The notes beneath the pieces were generated by a model. That model had not been told where the DNA came from. It was given only the letters and a program-made list of their open reading frames with translations, and did no database searches. From assembly GCF_014529535.1 (NCBI RefSeq), contig NW_023504022.1, positions 4,274,986 through 4,338,985 of the forward strand: 64,000 nt of DNA, in the 5' to 3' direction. This DNA comes from Bradysia coprophila. Taxonomy: Eukaryota; Arthropoda; Insecta; Diptera; Sciaridae. How positions within the stretch are numbered: position 1 is the stretch's first letter; each line of letters starts with the position of its first letter. This document shows positions 10,152 through 21,354 of the stretch, one piece after another. The translations under genes were made by a program, and so were the position numbers.

Positions 10152-13100
10152 ATGAGCGGATCGGATTCTGGTAAGGAGGAATCCATTGATTCAAAACCAC
10201 CGACCGCAGTTCCGAGCCTCGATTCGGGGGAAGAATGTTTGCTTGACCTTGCGTTGAAAGAAGATTCTGTTCAAAAAGCACTGGATATGGTCGTGTCCTG
10301 CTTCCCATTAACTAGTAAACCAATTCCTGAAGTACCCGTATCGCCAAGGCAGCAAGAGCCAACAGCCTCACCAGCTTCATTAAGTCCCAAGCCGGGCCCG
10401 TCACGGTTGTTAACAGATGCCGAGGTAATTGATAAAGTTTATATCAACTGTCAAAGAGTCTTACCTGGATTATGTACACACCCCATAAATTCACATTCGG
10501 CACAAAATTTTAAAACATTTGTGTGTACAAATGTAACATTGAAAAGGTCACAACGGGTCTGAAAAGAAAACGTGGAGGGAAGGACCTGTGAGTAGAGTGT
10601 ACAGAGTAATTTGTTGGATTTCCTCCAGAGTGTTGCGACCTTGGAGGATTTGGGTCATTGAGGTTCGCAAAAGGGGTTGAGTCGAACGAATTGAAATTCC
10701 CAAAAATAAGTGACGGTGGCTGAACGGATCTTCTAAGACCGAGTGAATCAAAAATGAAAATTTGACTGAATGTAGAGTAGATCCAGTGAAAATTAATTAA
10801 CATTAGGGGTCTCAACGATGCTGAATAGAGTAGGACAACTGTGAGGTCTTATAAATATGGAGTTATGAGTCAGTCCAGGTGACATTATGGAGAATGGTGG
10901 TTTTGTGGTTTTTCTCAAACTTCTATGTGCTGTTGGTCGATTTGAACGCCCGTAATGACAAATGACAGTAAATTGATTTTTGTTCGACAAATAAATTCGA
11001 TTCGAATGATCGGCGGTAAATACGATTCTCGCGCGAACTGAATATCCAAGAAAAAGATTGCCCTTTACTCAATTGTTAATTGCGGCGCAGCTTTTAGGCA
11101 GAGAATTTTTCGTTTATTTTTCTTCTTCATCTTCCTTAGTTTGCTGTGAAAGAACTTTTGATTTGTAAATTTATCGATCAATACTCACAAACACCATCGA
11201 CTGGTTCCAACAATGCAACAACAACTCACAATATGTGCCAGCGCACTCCAATTCCAAATTTCACATCTGAAATCAGTCGACAGAACCAAAGATTAGATGA
11301 ATTGTTTGAAAGATACTCACTTTTCGGTTTGGCCGGTATCAGTTTGATGCCCGGTTTCTCCACTGCCAACGATGTGTCGATTTTCAGCTTCTTTTCCGGT
11401 ACCACTGCATCCTTCTTTTCGGGCGGCGGTGATGGTCGTTTTGTTACCGTTGTACCCGGTATTGATGCACCAGCGGTTGGCTGAGACGATGGACGCTGTA
11501 AGCCACGTCTGCTTGGCGGTGGCGGTGCTTCTTCGGCCAGTCCGTGACTGCGGAATTTGGAGTTGAATGTTTTGACGGTTTTCGGCAGATTTTCGGTGTC
11601 TTTTTTGACCTCGATTGATATTGATGACTTTTTCGATGGTCCACTTTCTTTTCTTTTTTCTTTCGCTTCTTTCGACTCCTTGACATCACCCGATTCTTTC
11701 GCAGTTTCTTTGCTGTTTCTCCGTTCCTTATCATCAGATTTGGATTTCTCTTTCACTGTCTCACCCTTCGCCTTTTCCGTTTTTTTTATTCGCTTCGACT
11801 TTGTCTTGTTCTTTTTTTTCGACGCTTTCTTGCTTAACTTTGTCTTTGATTTGTTTCTTACCATCGACCGTAGCAATTTTCAATTTGGCAATCGGCTCTG
11901 ACTTTACCTTGACTTCGTCTTCGTTCTTGATCTTAGTATTTAGTTCGCTCTTGACTTTTGCCACCCTCCTTCGATAGACCTTTGACCAATTTCGGTGCCG
12001 AGTTCGACTCTACTTTTCATCTTTCAAAATACTATTCTTACATATAGTAACTAAATTGAAAATCGTTTTTAGGTCCAGCGCAAACGCAAATTCTATGAAA
12101 CCGATTTTTCTATTGAAGAAATAGACTTCATAAATATCATGATCGAAGAGAGAAGAAAAAAGAACAAGGTATTCATAAAATTTAATCATTTTAATATTAG
12201 GAAATAACTTAAAACGAGGTGATCTTCACAAACAGTTTTGACATGCATTTACTAGGCCCCATCTTTTGGATGGGTTAGATCCCTTGACTGACCGACTAAT
12301 TTTCTCAAGAAGATTTTTGTACTTATATGAGAAATTCCAGCATTTGACCATATACTGGCTCATACGTATTGTCAGTACTTAATAGGCATCAATGCTTTGC
12401 TGAAAAGTATACATTTTGGTGATTTTTAAATACTGTCTTTTGATGATATTGTAGAGAGAGATTGTATGTCTATCTACAATAAAACACTAGATGTGTCTTC
12501 GGCCGAAGCCGGGAATGGAATGAATTGTATTTCGAATGAACTCAAATCAATTCAATGGCAATCTTTGATGAATGCATATTGTGGAATCACCACAATACTT
12601 CCCCCGTTGGAAAAACTTTGAACGGTCCGTTTTGATTCTGATGGTCTGGTTCAATTCACTCGTGAGCATGAACATTTGTTTTGAGGGTTGAGCAGGATTT
12701 TCCATGGTATTGTGGTTGCAGCAGCTAACGTCTAATGCTGGCAGGCACCGCAGTAGGGTGGTTTGATTGTTGAGTGCTCCAAATCGTATGGGTCCAAAAC
12801 GATGCATGTGACGAATGTTTATTTGTTTATTCCCACAGACTCAAGAAGTTGCTTTAAGCAAGTTCAAGTTTGAAAGAGAATATATTTGAATTTTAAAGAA
12901 ATTCCCTTTAAGTTTTTAGCTAGTATTGATGTGTTGTCAGGACTAGGAAAATACATAATTTTAATCTTGATTAGTGAGTTGACTGTAATTTAAGAGTCTT
13001 CACGTAAATGGACTAAGATATTGGAATATTAGTCGATTTGTAATCTAGTTTTCAGTATGATGAAAAGTAGGTTGACAAGAATTTAGGGTGTTTGAAATTT

Positions 13101-16100
13101 TGATTTTATTGGAAAATTAATTTGCAATACAGTTTGTGTAGAGTGATACGTAGTTCAGTCAGTTCAGTCTACGAATTGTTCTTGAGTTGTTGTTTAAAAT
13201 GGTTTAACAGTTTTGATATAATTTGACTGATCTGCAATTTCGTCGAGGTTTTAGCCTCGATGCAGACTAGAGTGAATTGACTTAAAGGGTGAATCCACTG
13301 TAGGTTTTGGATTTTTTTTAGTTTGTGGAAAGAGATGTAAATGTTTCCAAGTTGTACTGCTCTGAGCAAGGCTCTGAGTTGCATAGAAGACACGTCTATG
13401 TGCGAAATAAAAGGAATGCAGTAAAATACATTTTATTTCGACTGATATCGTGATGTTGGATCCGGGTTGTGTGATATCAGATTCTTGTTGTTTGGCAACA
13501 CTTTAGAGAATTTCTTTAGTGGTGACAAAGGTCTTTGTACAAGTTTCTGAGACTTGTAGAATGTTAAATCATTTCTGATTTAAATGAACAATCGGATGAT
13601 AGGATTGTTGGTTGTCAAGTGTACGATTACGTCCGTAACTTGAGTTCAAAAACTATTGGCTATTCCTTTGTAGCAGTTCTGTGTCGAAACTGGTAAGGAT
13701 TAGTGAGCAATATTTTTGAATGGAAAAGAAATGTCTAGTCAAACATGTCTAGTCATATAGAATTCTTTTAAAAAAATCCTCTACAAAATTTATTGTCCTG
13801 CGCAACGTGACGGGGTATAAGTTCTAACAGTACGTCGTTAGTGACTTTCCGAAATAATGTTTAACAGAGTGAAATTAAGTAGAGTAGCAGAGTGATCAAA
13901 TGTTATGATAGCACCCGTCCTCGTTAGAAAACAATTGCCGACTAGTATTTGACTAGCGATTTTGACTAAAAGCTCTATACCTTAACTTTCCATGAATGAC
14001 GCAAATCTTTTATGTTTGGTGATTCGAATTCGAAAGGTTGATTTGGTTGAGGTTTTTGTTTGCTAAAGTAGTACTGAAATTTTGAAAAGGAACTACATAA
14101 AGTTCGTTTGAATAAATTTTGAAAATTTTACTGAAATGATCTGATTGAACTCCGAATGAGTCGTTCCTACACAGCATTACCTGGAACTAGCGGAACTAGA
14201 CAACCAATTTATTCAGTGAGTCGAATAAATTGGGGAAGGCAACCAAATACTTTAGTTTTAAAATTTTAAATACATTCTGAACGAAATGTAGTTGTAGAAA
14301 ACAATGTGCAAGTATTTTGCAGATTTAAAATTTATATGAAGATTGACTTGTGGAACTGTACGCGTGTAGTAAGGGTACTAGAGGCGCAGTGACAACTTTT
14401 GTGTTGGTCTGAATTGCTTAATCATAACTTAAAGATAAAACTTAAGTCTAAATTTACTTTCGTGCTTATCGTTGAGTTTTTTCTTAAAAAACGATTTAAA
14501 TTTTGAGTTGTCAACATTCAAGTGATCTACTTTGGGTCACAGCAAAGTGATTTGAGTGTAGAGTGAATGTGATGTACGTCATGTCTTAGACTAAGTGATT
14601 TGCACGTAGTCAGGTAGCGACGTTGAGATACTTCTGGTTAGACAAAATTCTGACAGCTAAGTGTACGTGTAAGTCTGGTTGCGAAGTATGTTTGGTGTTG
14701 AGAGTAAAAGTGTGAATGTGTTGAATCACTTTGCTTTTAGTCCATTAACATTTATTTGGTTGGTTCAGGGCAATATATTGATATTGTTGACCAAAAGTTG
14801 TAAATTTTATTTGTTTTTGCAAATAAAACTTAGTTGTGCCATGTGTGACGACTGTGGTTCCTTTTTTTTTTTAAAAAAAAGCGAATCCATGCAGTCCATG
14901 TTGAAACATGCAAATTATAACCTTGCTGATTAGCTAAAGTGTTTAATAATTTGGTCGTGGTATGGGCTTAATTTGTGTAAAGGAATGTTCCTTTAAACAA
15001 TACCAATAATTTTACCATGTTGGAATGTTCAAGATGGTTAAAATGTTAACAGACAAGTGAAATTTATTTTGAGGCAATAAACCTGAAAATTAAAGTTCAT
15101 GTTGGTTAAGTGATTGCCGGACTTGAAATTTGTTCAATGTCGGGGTCACCAATTTGTAGAGAGAGATTGTATGTCTATCTACAATAAAACACTAGATGTG
15201 TCTTCGGCCGAAGCCGGGAATGGAATGAATTGTATTTCGAATGAACTCTGTATATAAAGGGAATGCAAAGGCAACATGATGCAAATCAATTCAATGGCAA
15301 TCTTTGATGAATGCATATTGTGGAATCACCACAATATCTTTCCACCAGAATCATTTTTCAAGTACGTACGACCGCAATAACGACCACGAATGTGTTAGCT
15401 TTCAACATAAAATAGATTTGGTTGTAGCAGTTTCACCAACCCTGAGAAAACTGAGAAGTTTATGAAAATTTCGTTACACTGCCCACTTTTCTCATAGCTT
15501 GTCAAGTGACTACAACCGCAAATCTACTTTCTGTTGAAAGCTAATACGTTCATGGTCGTTATTGCGGTCATGTGTTTTGAAAAAAGGATTCTGATGAAAA
15601 GATACCATCCAAAAGGCAGCACGAGATAGGCAAATATTGGCTACAGTTTTAGCTAAGCACCGATGGCTTTTAAGTTTTAGTGTCTTCTAGCAGACCCTGG
15701 AAAGAGGCAAATTTCTTGCTTACCTCTTGAATAAAAATGAAACTCGTGTGATTACGGCCCTCGCTTCGCTCTGGCCGCAAAGTTCCCACTCGTCCAAACT
15801 TTAATTGTTTTCTTATCAGCGATACCAAGGTATTACACAGAATTTTTTTATGAATAAATCCTAGGATATTACTCCAGTCAGTATATTCTATTAACGAGCT
15901 TAACCCAAAAATGTCTTTCTTAGTGTTTATAATTTTCTTTTGTGAAAAACCATTAAGAATTACTCAACTTATAACACGATAATATCACGGGACGATACAA
16001 AAATTCTTTTGGGAATATCTCTGAGATCCCCCGTTATTGCCCATCTTTGAACTTATCCTCGGTAATGGAATTCCCCGTCGAAAAAAAAAATCGAAATCCG

Positions 16101-17783
16101 GTGAGGATTGCGTCACGTTATTGTGTTATCTAGGAACGAGACAAAAATTCTTTTGGGAATATCTCTGAGATCCCCCAACCGTCATAGCCCATCTTCGAAC
16201 TTAGCCTTCGTAATTTTATTCCCTGTCGATTAAAAAAAAGTTTTTGGAAATCCGTTGATAATTACTTCAGTTATCGTGTTATCAAGAAACGAGACAAAAA
16301 TTCTTTTGGGAATATCTCTAAGATCACCCGTCCGTTACGACCCATCTTTGAACTTAAACTCAGCAATTTAATTCCCCCTCGATTAAAAAAAAGTTTTTGG
16401 AAATCCGTCGAAAACTACTCAAGTTATCGTGGAATCAAGCGACAAGACAAAAATTCTGTTGAGAATATCTCTAAGATCACCCTTCTGTTATAGTCCATCT
16501 TCGAACTTAACCTGAGGAATTTGATTCCCCGTCAAATAAAAAAAAGTTTTTGGAAATCCGTCGAAAACTACTCGAGTTATCGTGTTATCAAGGGATGAGA
16601 CAAAAATTCTTTTAAGAATATCTCTAAGATCACCCGACCGTCATAGCCCATCTTCGAACTTAGCCTCAATAATTCAATTCCCCGTCGATTAAAAAAAAAG
16701 TTTTTGGAAATCCGTTGAGAATTACTCAAGTTATCGTGTTATCAAGGAATCATCAAAGTGTGACAAACATTTTCTGTATTTAAGGTTTTTGGTCATACAT
16801 TCATGCATTTTCAATCATAGTAGTGAACTGAACATTGTGTGACAAACATTTTGGGGTGTTTATCATCCGTAAGACCCATGACTTTCAGTCAAGGGAATAA
16901 TATTTCCACTAAAATCAACTTTCTTCAAAAGGCTACCAGTAAAATATTTTAAATTCATGTCAAAACTACTTGTCCCGGGTGAAAAAAATGGTCTCTAGAG
17001 ACCTATTTTAGACCGTCTCAGATTGTTATCGCAACGGATAGAGTGACTAATTCTAAGCTAATTCGTATTGAAATGGCTCCCCTCGACAACTTGACCACGT
17101 AGCTACAGCCAGCTAAAGTCGAAAATTCGACATCTTTGAATGGTGATATGTCCAAGACCAAGAAAGTTTGAAACTCTTCGAATGGCGAATTTCACGATTT
17201 GAAAATGTCGAAATCTCGACGTTAGCTGGCTGTGGCCATGTGGTCAGATTGTCGAGGGAAGCCATTTTAACACAAATTAGCTTAGAATTGTTGCAAACTG
17301 AATGTGGTTCCTTAATTTTCACCCGGGTGGAGATCCCTTCTAGTTCAGGTGTTCAGCCGTACCGAACAATTGAGTCTGTTGGGATCAAAAGTCGGTCTTT
17401 TCCATCTGTCAAAGTGACGTTTTAAACGTCAAACTAAAAAAATATGAAAACTGGTCCCAAGTCATTAATTTTTCTTCAATTCTACTTCAGCAAAAGAATT
17501 GAAGACATTTTCTTCAGGAAAAATTAACGACTTTGGTACCAGTTTTCATATTTTTTTTTAGTTTGACGTTTAAAACGTCAATTTAACATATGAAAAAGAC
17601 CTACTTTTGATCCCAACAGACTCAATTACACTATTTTTAAGTTTTTTTGTAAAAATGTACCTTTATTTTTATACGATTGTGTAGAAAACAACCCCCCCAA
17701 ATATGGTTAGCTCCCCGGAATCAACCGGGTCGACAAGTCCAGTAGAAACGGCAGAAAATCCTTCCAATCCGGCCAACGAATAA
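10152..17783 (+). CDS. Gene A: small three-exon protein, 155 aa, unknown function
   Basis: Exons 10152-10424, 12073-12168 and 17685-17783, all phase 0, stop TAA with AATAAA overlapping it. A 5' UTR intron is likely (GTAAGT near 9950 to TTTACACAG just before the ATG). Exon 1 encodes a Ser/Asp-rich start (MSGSDSGKEESIDS) and a Pro/Ser-rich second half. Exon 2 encodes a charged helix with RKRKFYETDFSIEEID and a basic end (EERRKKNK). Exon 3 is Ser/Thr/Pro-rich. Gene B has the same exon plan, phases and exon 2, with conservative changes, which argues that both are or were coding. Intron 2 is 5.5 kb because of an LTR element and MITEs. I do not recognise the family; a basic nuclear protein is a guess. 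Exon 3 rests on splice sites and phase only, without sequence similarity to gene B exon 3. Confidence 0.62.
11316..12010 (-). pseudogene. Decayed Lys/Glu-rich gene fragment inside intron 1 of gene A
   Basis: Antisense to gene A. The best reading changes frame at least twice: an SAPKLVKGLSKEGG stretch near 12000, then a VKSELNTKIKNEDEVKVKSE segment (to about 11780), then KAKGETVKEKSKSDD through SRRGLQRPSSQ and KRPSPPPEKK to a good donor (AAA|GTGAGT) at about 11316. The composition resembles the charged C-terminal tails of nuclear RNA-processing proteins such as THO2, but that is only a resemblance. Frameshifts at homopolymers and missing flanking exons indicate a dead fragment. Confidence 0.5.
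12450..12594. repeat. 5' LTR (34-bp deletion)
   Basis: 145 bp, TG...CA ends; near-identical to the 179-bp 3' LTR except for the missing TATA-containing segment. Confidence 0.8.
15155..15333. repeat. 3' LTR, full length
   Basis: 179 bp, TG...CA ends, includes TATATAAAGG near 15251. Followed directly by the ATAT target duplication. Confidence 0.8.
15660..15985. other. Unassigned sequence in gene A intron 2
   Basis: AT-rich repeat-like sequence between the MITE and the tandem array. CGGCCCTCGCTTCGCTCTGG near 15756 is the kind of motif seen in the repeats at 52.4 and 58.97 kb. No gene seen. Confidence 0.5.
15985..16750. repeat. Tandem array, five ~153-bp units
   Basis: Units begin near 15991, 16133, 16286, 16440 and 16593 with ACAAAAATTCTTTTGGGAAT, and contain CCATCTTCGAACTTAGCCTC and AAAAAAGTTTTTGGAAATCC. 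Units differ by point changes. In complement, the motif GGCTAAGTTCGAAGATG links these units to repeats at 7.1, 43.7, 51.0-51.5 and 53.0 kb. Confidence 0.8.
16974..17328. mobile_element. Foldback MITE with CCCGGGTGAAAA ends, copy 1
   Basis: Starts CCCGGGTGAAAAA, ends TTTTCACCCGGG. Nearly the whole 355 bp folds back: left-arm sequence CTACAGCCAGCTAA pairs with right-arm TTAGCTGGCTGTGG. It contains GGTCTCTAGAGACC, echoing the repeat unit of the giant GAGACC elements, whose ends are also CCCGRGT-A-rich. Confidence 0.75.
17372..17623. mobile_element. 252-bp inverted-repeat MITE with AATT duplication
   Basis: Ends GAGTCTGTTGGGATCAAAAG and its complement; inner arms ACGTTTTAAACGTC and AATATGAAAACTGG also pair. 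The flanks read ACAATT and AATTACAC. The paralogous site at about 32400 (GAACAATTATTATTAC) lacks the element. Confidence 0.75.
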
Positions 17784-17820
17784 AATTAATTGTGGAAAAA
17801 ATTGTCTTTTTTTCTGATTA

Positions 17821-17971
17821 CAGGGTCTATTTTTGAGAAAAGTATTTCTCAAATTTCTCAAAAATATCTCAAATTTCTCGAATTTATTTTTGAGAAATTC
17901 GAGAAATATTTTTAGAAATTCGTGAAATTTTTGAGAAATTCGAGAAATATTTTTCTCAAAAATAGACCCTG
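17821..17971. mobile_element. hAT-type MITE, 8-bp duplication TCTGATTA
   Basis: Ends CAGGGTCTATTTTTGAGAAA and complement; perfect TCTGATTA at 17813-17820 and 17972-17979. The interior is a degenerate series of GAGAAATTCGAGAAAT-type words. TIR starting CAGGG plus an 8-bp duplication is the hAT signature. It lies just downstream of gene A's last exon. Confidence 0.85.
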
Positions 17972-18233
17972 TCTGATTATGATCGTTGCAAATAACTCTT
18001 GATAAAAGCAGAATTTTTCAGGACACGACTAATCCTGAAAGATTCCACTTTTCATCCAAGTTTCTGCCGTTTCTGCTCTTTTAGTATAAGAATATAAAAA
18101 CGCTGAAAATAATATTCGACATCAAAATAAATTGCAAAAATTTTTTAGCCTTTTTGTTACAATGAACAATAAATATTTTTCCATAATTTTTTACAAATAT
18201 TTCGTTTGTTTTAATCCAATAAAATTAAAAATT

Positions 18234-18540
18234 AATCCTTTTTCAAAAATGTACGACCGCAATTCCGACCACGAATGTGTTAGCTTTCAACAGAAAATAG
18301 ATTTGGTTGTAGCAGTTTGAGCAGTTTATGAAAATTTCGTTAAACTGCTCACTTTTCTCAGAGCTGGTCAAACGACTACAACCAAAACTAATTTTGATTT
18401 AAAGCTAACACATTCGTGGTCGGAATTGCGGTCGTACATTTTTCAAAAAGGAATATGATGAAAAGATATCATCAAAAATGAAATACGAGGCACACAAATG
18501 TAGGCTAAAATTTTAGCTAAGTACCGGTGCCTCTTATAAG
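18234..18540. mobile_element. TTAA-family foldback MITE, partial copy
   Basis: Foldback around 18340 with ACCACGAATGTGTTAGCTTT and its complement, ending CCGGTGCCTCTTATAAG. The left terminus (GAGGCACCGG) is missing, so the copy is 5' truncated. Confidence 0.65.
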
Positions 18541-18920
18541 ATGCATGGATGCTTTGCTGGAAAGCATAAATTTAAGCGTTTTTAACGCTGTATTTTAGAT
18601 GACTTTTGATGATGTCTTTCTAGCAGAATTGCAGAATCCTATTTCAAAAATGTAGGACCGCAATAATGACCATGAACGTGTTCGCAACTGAGCACTAAGG
18701 CTACTCTTTGTTGTAGTGGAATGATTACCTGTGAAAATTTCGGTAAACTACTGACTTTTCTCAAAACTGGTCAAACTCACTACAACCAAATTTATTTTTT
18801 ATTGACAGCTGACACACTCGTGGTCGTTAAATTTTGAAAAAGGATTTTGGTGAAACATGTCATCGAAAATTAGATAAGAAACACACAAGCTGCAATTTTA
18901 GCTATGTGTCAATGTCCCTT
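18541..18920. mobile_element. TTAA-family foldback MITE, diverged copy
   Basis: Directly follows the previous copy. Shows ATGCTTTGCTGGAAAGCAT at the left, GACCGCAATAATGACCATGA in the arm, and a CCCTTAA right border. More diverged than the copies at 15.4 and 57.9 kb. Confidence 0.55.
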
Positions 18921-19207
18921 AACTCATAACTAAGAAATAGAAGTTTTCATGAAGTTTATTGCATTTCATGAATGATGTACACACTGGTTGTTTGGACCAG
19001 CTTGAAAATGTAAGCATATTGTCAATGCTATAAATGTTAGATTAGCATTTCCAACAAAAAGCCCATGTAATGTTGAAAACGAAGTCGTCCATCGATAAAA
19101 TGCTAATACTAAAATCGGTCATACGCTCTACAACAAGGGATCAATCATTCTTGAAATACACCGCATTAGTCGTAAAATGTATGAAATTTGCAATCTGTAG
19201 TTCATGT
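18921..19207. other. Unassigned AT-rich sequence
   Basis: No ORF, splice-supported exon or clear repeat seen. Confidence 0.4.
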
Positions 19208-19400
19208 TTATTGTAAAATTAAAACTACAATGTCTTCATTAAGTCGAAATTGTATTCGAAAATTATATTTACCACTTTCGATGTATGCCCATTTTAATTT
19301 AAAATATTTATAACGCATCTTCGTATGGCCTGTTAAGAGTGTCTTTCCATCAAATGCATTTTCGATTATGACAATGACTGTCTCACTGGATGTAAACTGA
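19208..19400 (-). CDS. Possible lone terminal exon, unknown protein
   Basis: On the minus strand a good acceptor (TTTTTCCCTACAG) ends at 19401 and is followed by an open frame to TAA at 19208: about 63 codons with alternating charged and beta-strand-like residues (ENAFDGKTLLTGHTK, KLKWAYIESGKYNFRI). It reads more protein-like than most frames here. No partner exon was found upstream, so it may be a gene remnant or chance. Confidence 0.3.
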
Positions 19401-19462
19401 CTGTAGGGAAAAATAAAGATGTAAAAGCTCACGCGTATTTTTCTAAGGTTTTTATTGTCCAC

Positions 19463-21210
19463 AATGAATGCCCCGTTCCATATTTAAGGTCAGGAACCTA
19501 AAATATTTCAATACGAATTCTGGAGAGTGAAAGTTAACCTGTTACAGACGGCAAACATATGACAAGTATCGGGTCTATGTATTACTTCCATAGATCAAAG
19601 TATGTTTAATCGGTTGATTTCAAATCTTGTACTTCAATCTTCTTAACATGAATTTTACTACATAGAGGACCGTATTACCCAGAGCTTGTCATTCTTTTTG
19701 TCGTTGTTTTCGATACCAGATGAATAACGGTATGAGACCGGTTAACAGACAAAAAAACTGAACTTAGAACTTCCGTCAATGGGTCATTAACATAGATGAT
19801 GGCAAGCATATTGACAGTAAAATTATCGAGTTATTGTCAACAAATGGAAACAAAATTCTTATACTTCAGTATGTTCATCGTCAGCATGCATTAATTGTGT
19901 AAAATCGCAGTAGTAGAGATCATCTATGATTCATTTAGAACAACGATTACAAGGGCCTGAATTCAAAACCCAAAATTTGAAAATGCACTTAGGAAGTTAG
20001 GACTGCTCGTCGGTCTGTGAAGAAGTAGCATTATATTACTTTGGGTAACGTGAGATGCAATGCTGGAATAGTCTCTAAAGATTCCTGTTTCATTGAGGAT
20101 TTTGACAATAAAGCGAAACACTTAAATTATGCCGCACGAGAAATGCTGAGCCTCAATGTACTGGTTGTTCGTAAAAGAAATCACCAGGGCTACTTCTTAG
20201 CTGATTACGAAGTAGACTTAAGAATTAACATGAAGACTCCCTTAGAATGCCTATCCGACATTTTGTTAATTTGATAAAAATCCGCCGTAAAACCAATTGA
20301 CTTATAACGAAATTCAAACAATAATTTGAAGCGACAATAGAAGCAGCAAATGGTGAACTTTCACTCATGGTCATGGTACCGAAAATATGCGATGAATGAC
20401 AGTCCAGTTCAATAGAATTTACAAAGGAAAGGCGACAAAACAGAACCGTAGGGTTCGCTAGTATATATTTATGGGTGTTATGTGTTCAATTCAAAGGCTA
20501 TGATAGTTTGAACCGAAAACCAAATAAATGAAATTTGTTAACGCAATCCTAAAATATATGTTAAATGGTTCGGTGTTTGAATAAAAAGTGATTTAAGATT
20601 TTCTTTTTTGTTTTAACTCTCGCTTTAGCTTTATTCGTTCGAAAGGAGTGTCTTGTGGGATTTAAATTTTGGTATTTCTCTTTCCGAAACATTCTGTACA
20701 AATTTCTGGTGATGTTTGCCTGAGAACAATGCACAAAGACCACAAATAAATATTTGTTTGAATACCAATGTTCTCTGGATAGAATTGAATTCGATCGAGC
20801 GGTAGCTGAGGTAATTTATTATAAAATAAAACAGGAAAACTATTTACAGAAACAAGATGCAAAGCCAATAACTGGATTTCGTTCGACTATTTTCGTCATA
20901 AATGGTAGGATGGATGAGGAAGCAATTTTTAAAGGATGTGGTGGATGTTAATTACTACAACAAGAGACTCCTTTTCGGATGTAAACTTGCGACTGAGCTA
21001 ATTTAGAAGCAATTAAGATCACACAGGAATCTCTCAAAATTCATCTTATCTCTCTATTTCCTTCGTTAGTATAAATTGACTGAATAAAACCTAGTGAGTG
21101 AGTTCCCGTGTGATCCGGCAGTGGCTTCTGAGTAACCAATCATCGAATATATGAACATAATTTTCTAAAAACTTAAATTTGTTTTGAACGATAAAAACTG
21201 AAACAAAAAC
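19463..21210. other. Mostly unassigned; two weak plus-strand open frames
   Basis: Open frames at about 20041-20277 and 20754-20951 (+) have plausible composition (for example FDNKAKHLNYAAREM and SLDRIEFDRAVAEVI) but no start context, splice partner or recognised family. They could be pieces of a decayed gene. Nothing else supportable in this stretch. Confidence 0.35.
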
Positions 21211-21300
21211 CTTGTCGTAATTTCGCTTTAAGCGGTTCCTCCAAATTGGGATCAATTTCTAATCCTTCGACTTCATCAACGGTAAGATTGCGACGTTTCA
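21211..21300 (-). CDS. Possible isolated coding exon
   Basis: Minus-strand acceptor CGTTTTTAAAG, then 90 open bases encoding KRRNLTVDEVEGLEID and PNLEEPLKAKLRQ, then a weak donor (CAAG|GTTTTT). The highly charged, non-repetitive sequence looks coding. No neighbouring exon found and the family is not recognised. Confidence 0.3.
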
Positions 21301-21354
21301 CTTTAAAAACGGAAAAATTTCAATTTGTGAAAATTATACAAAAATCTGTGTAGT

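Larger units (their letters stand above)
12450..15333. mobile_element. Non-autonomous LTR retrotransposon (LARD/TRIM-like)
   Basis: Direct repeats TGTAGAGAGAGATTGTATGT...AATCACCACA at 12450-12594 and 15155-15333 flank 2.56 kb without any sizeable ORF. The insertion is bordered by ATAT duplications (12446-12449 and 15334-15337). A purine-leaning tract (GTCGGGGTCACC) precedes the 3' LTR. The 5' LTR lacks a 34-bp segment containing TATATAAAGGGAATGC, the best TATA candidate, so this copy may have lost its own promoter. No gag or pol, so it would depend on another element. I could not assign a primer-binding tRNA. Confidence 0.8.
12370..15663. mobile_element. TTAA-family foldback MITE split by the LTR element
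   Basis: Left part 12370-12449 (TGCTTTGCTGAAAAGTATAC, GATTTTTAAATACTG) and right part 15334-15663 join into a foldback like that at 57909-58250. The hallmark is ACCGCAATAACGACCACGAA and its complement around a centre near 15450. The LTR element at 12450-15333 interrupts the left arm. Confidence 0.65.
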
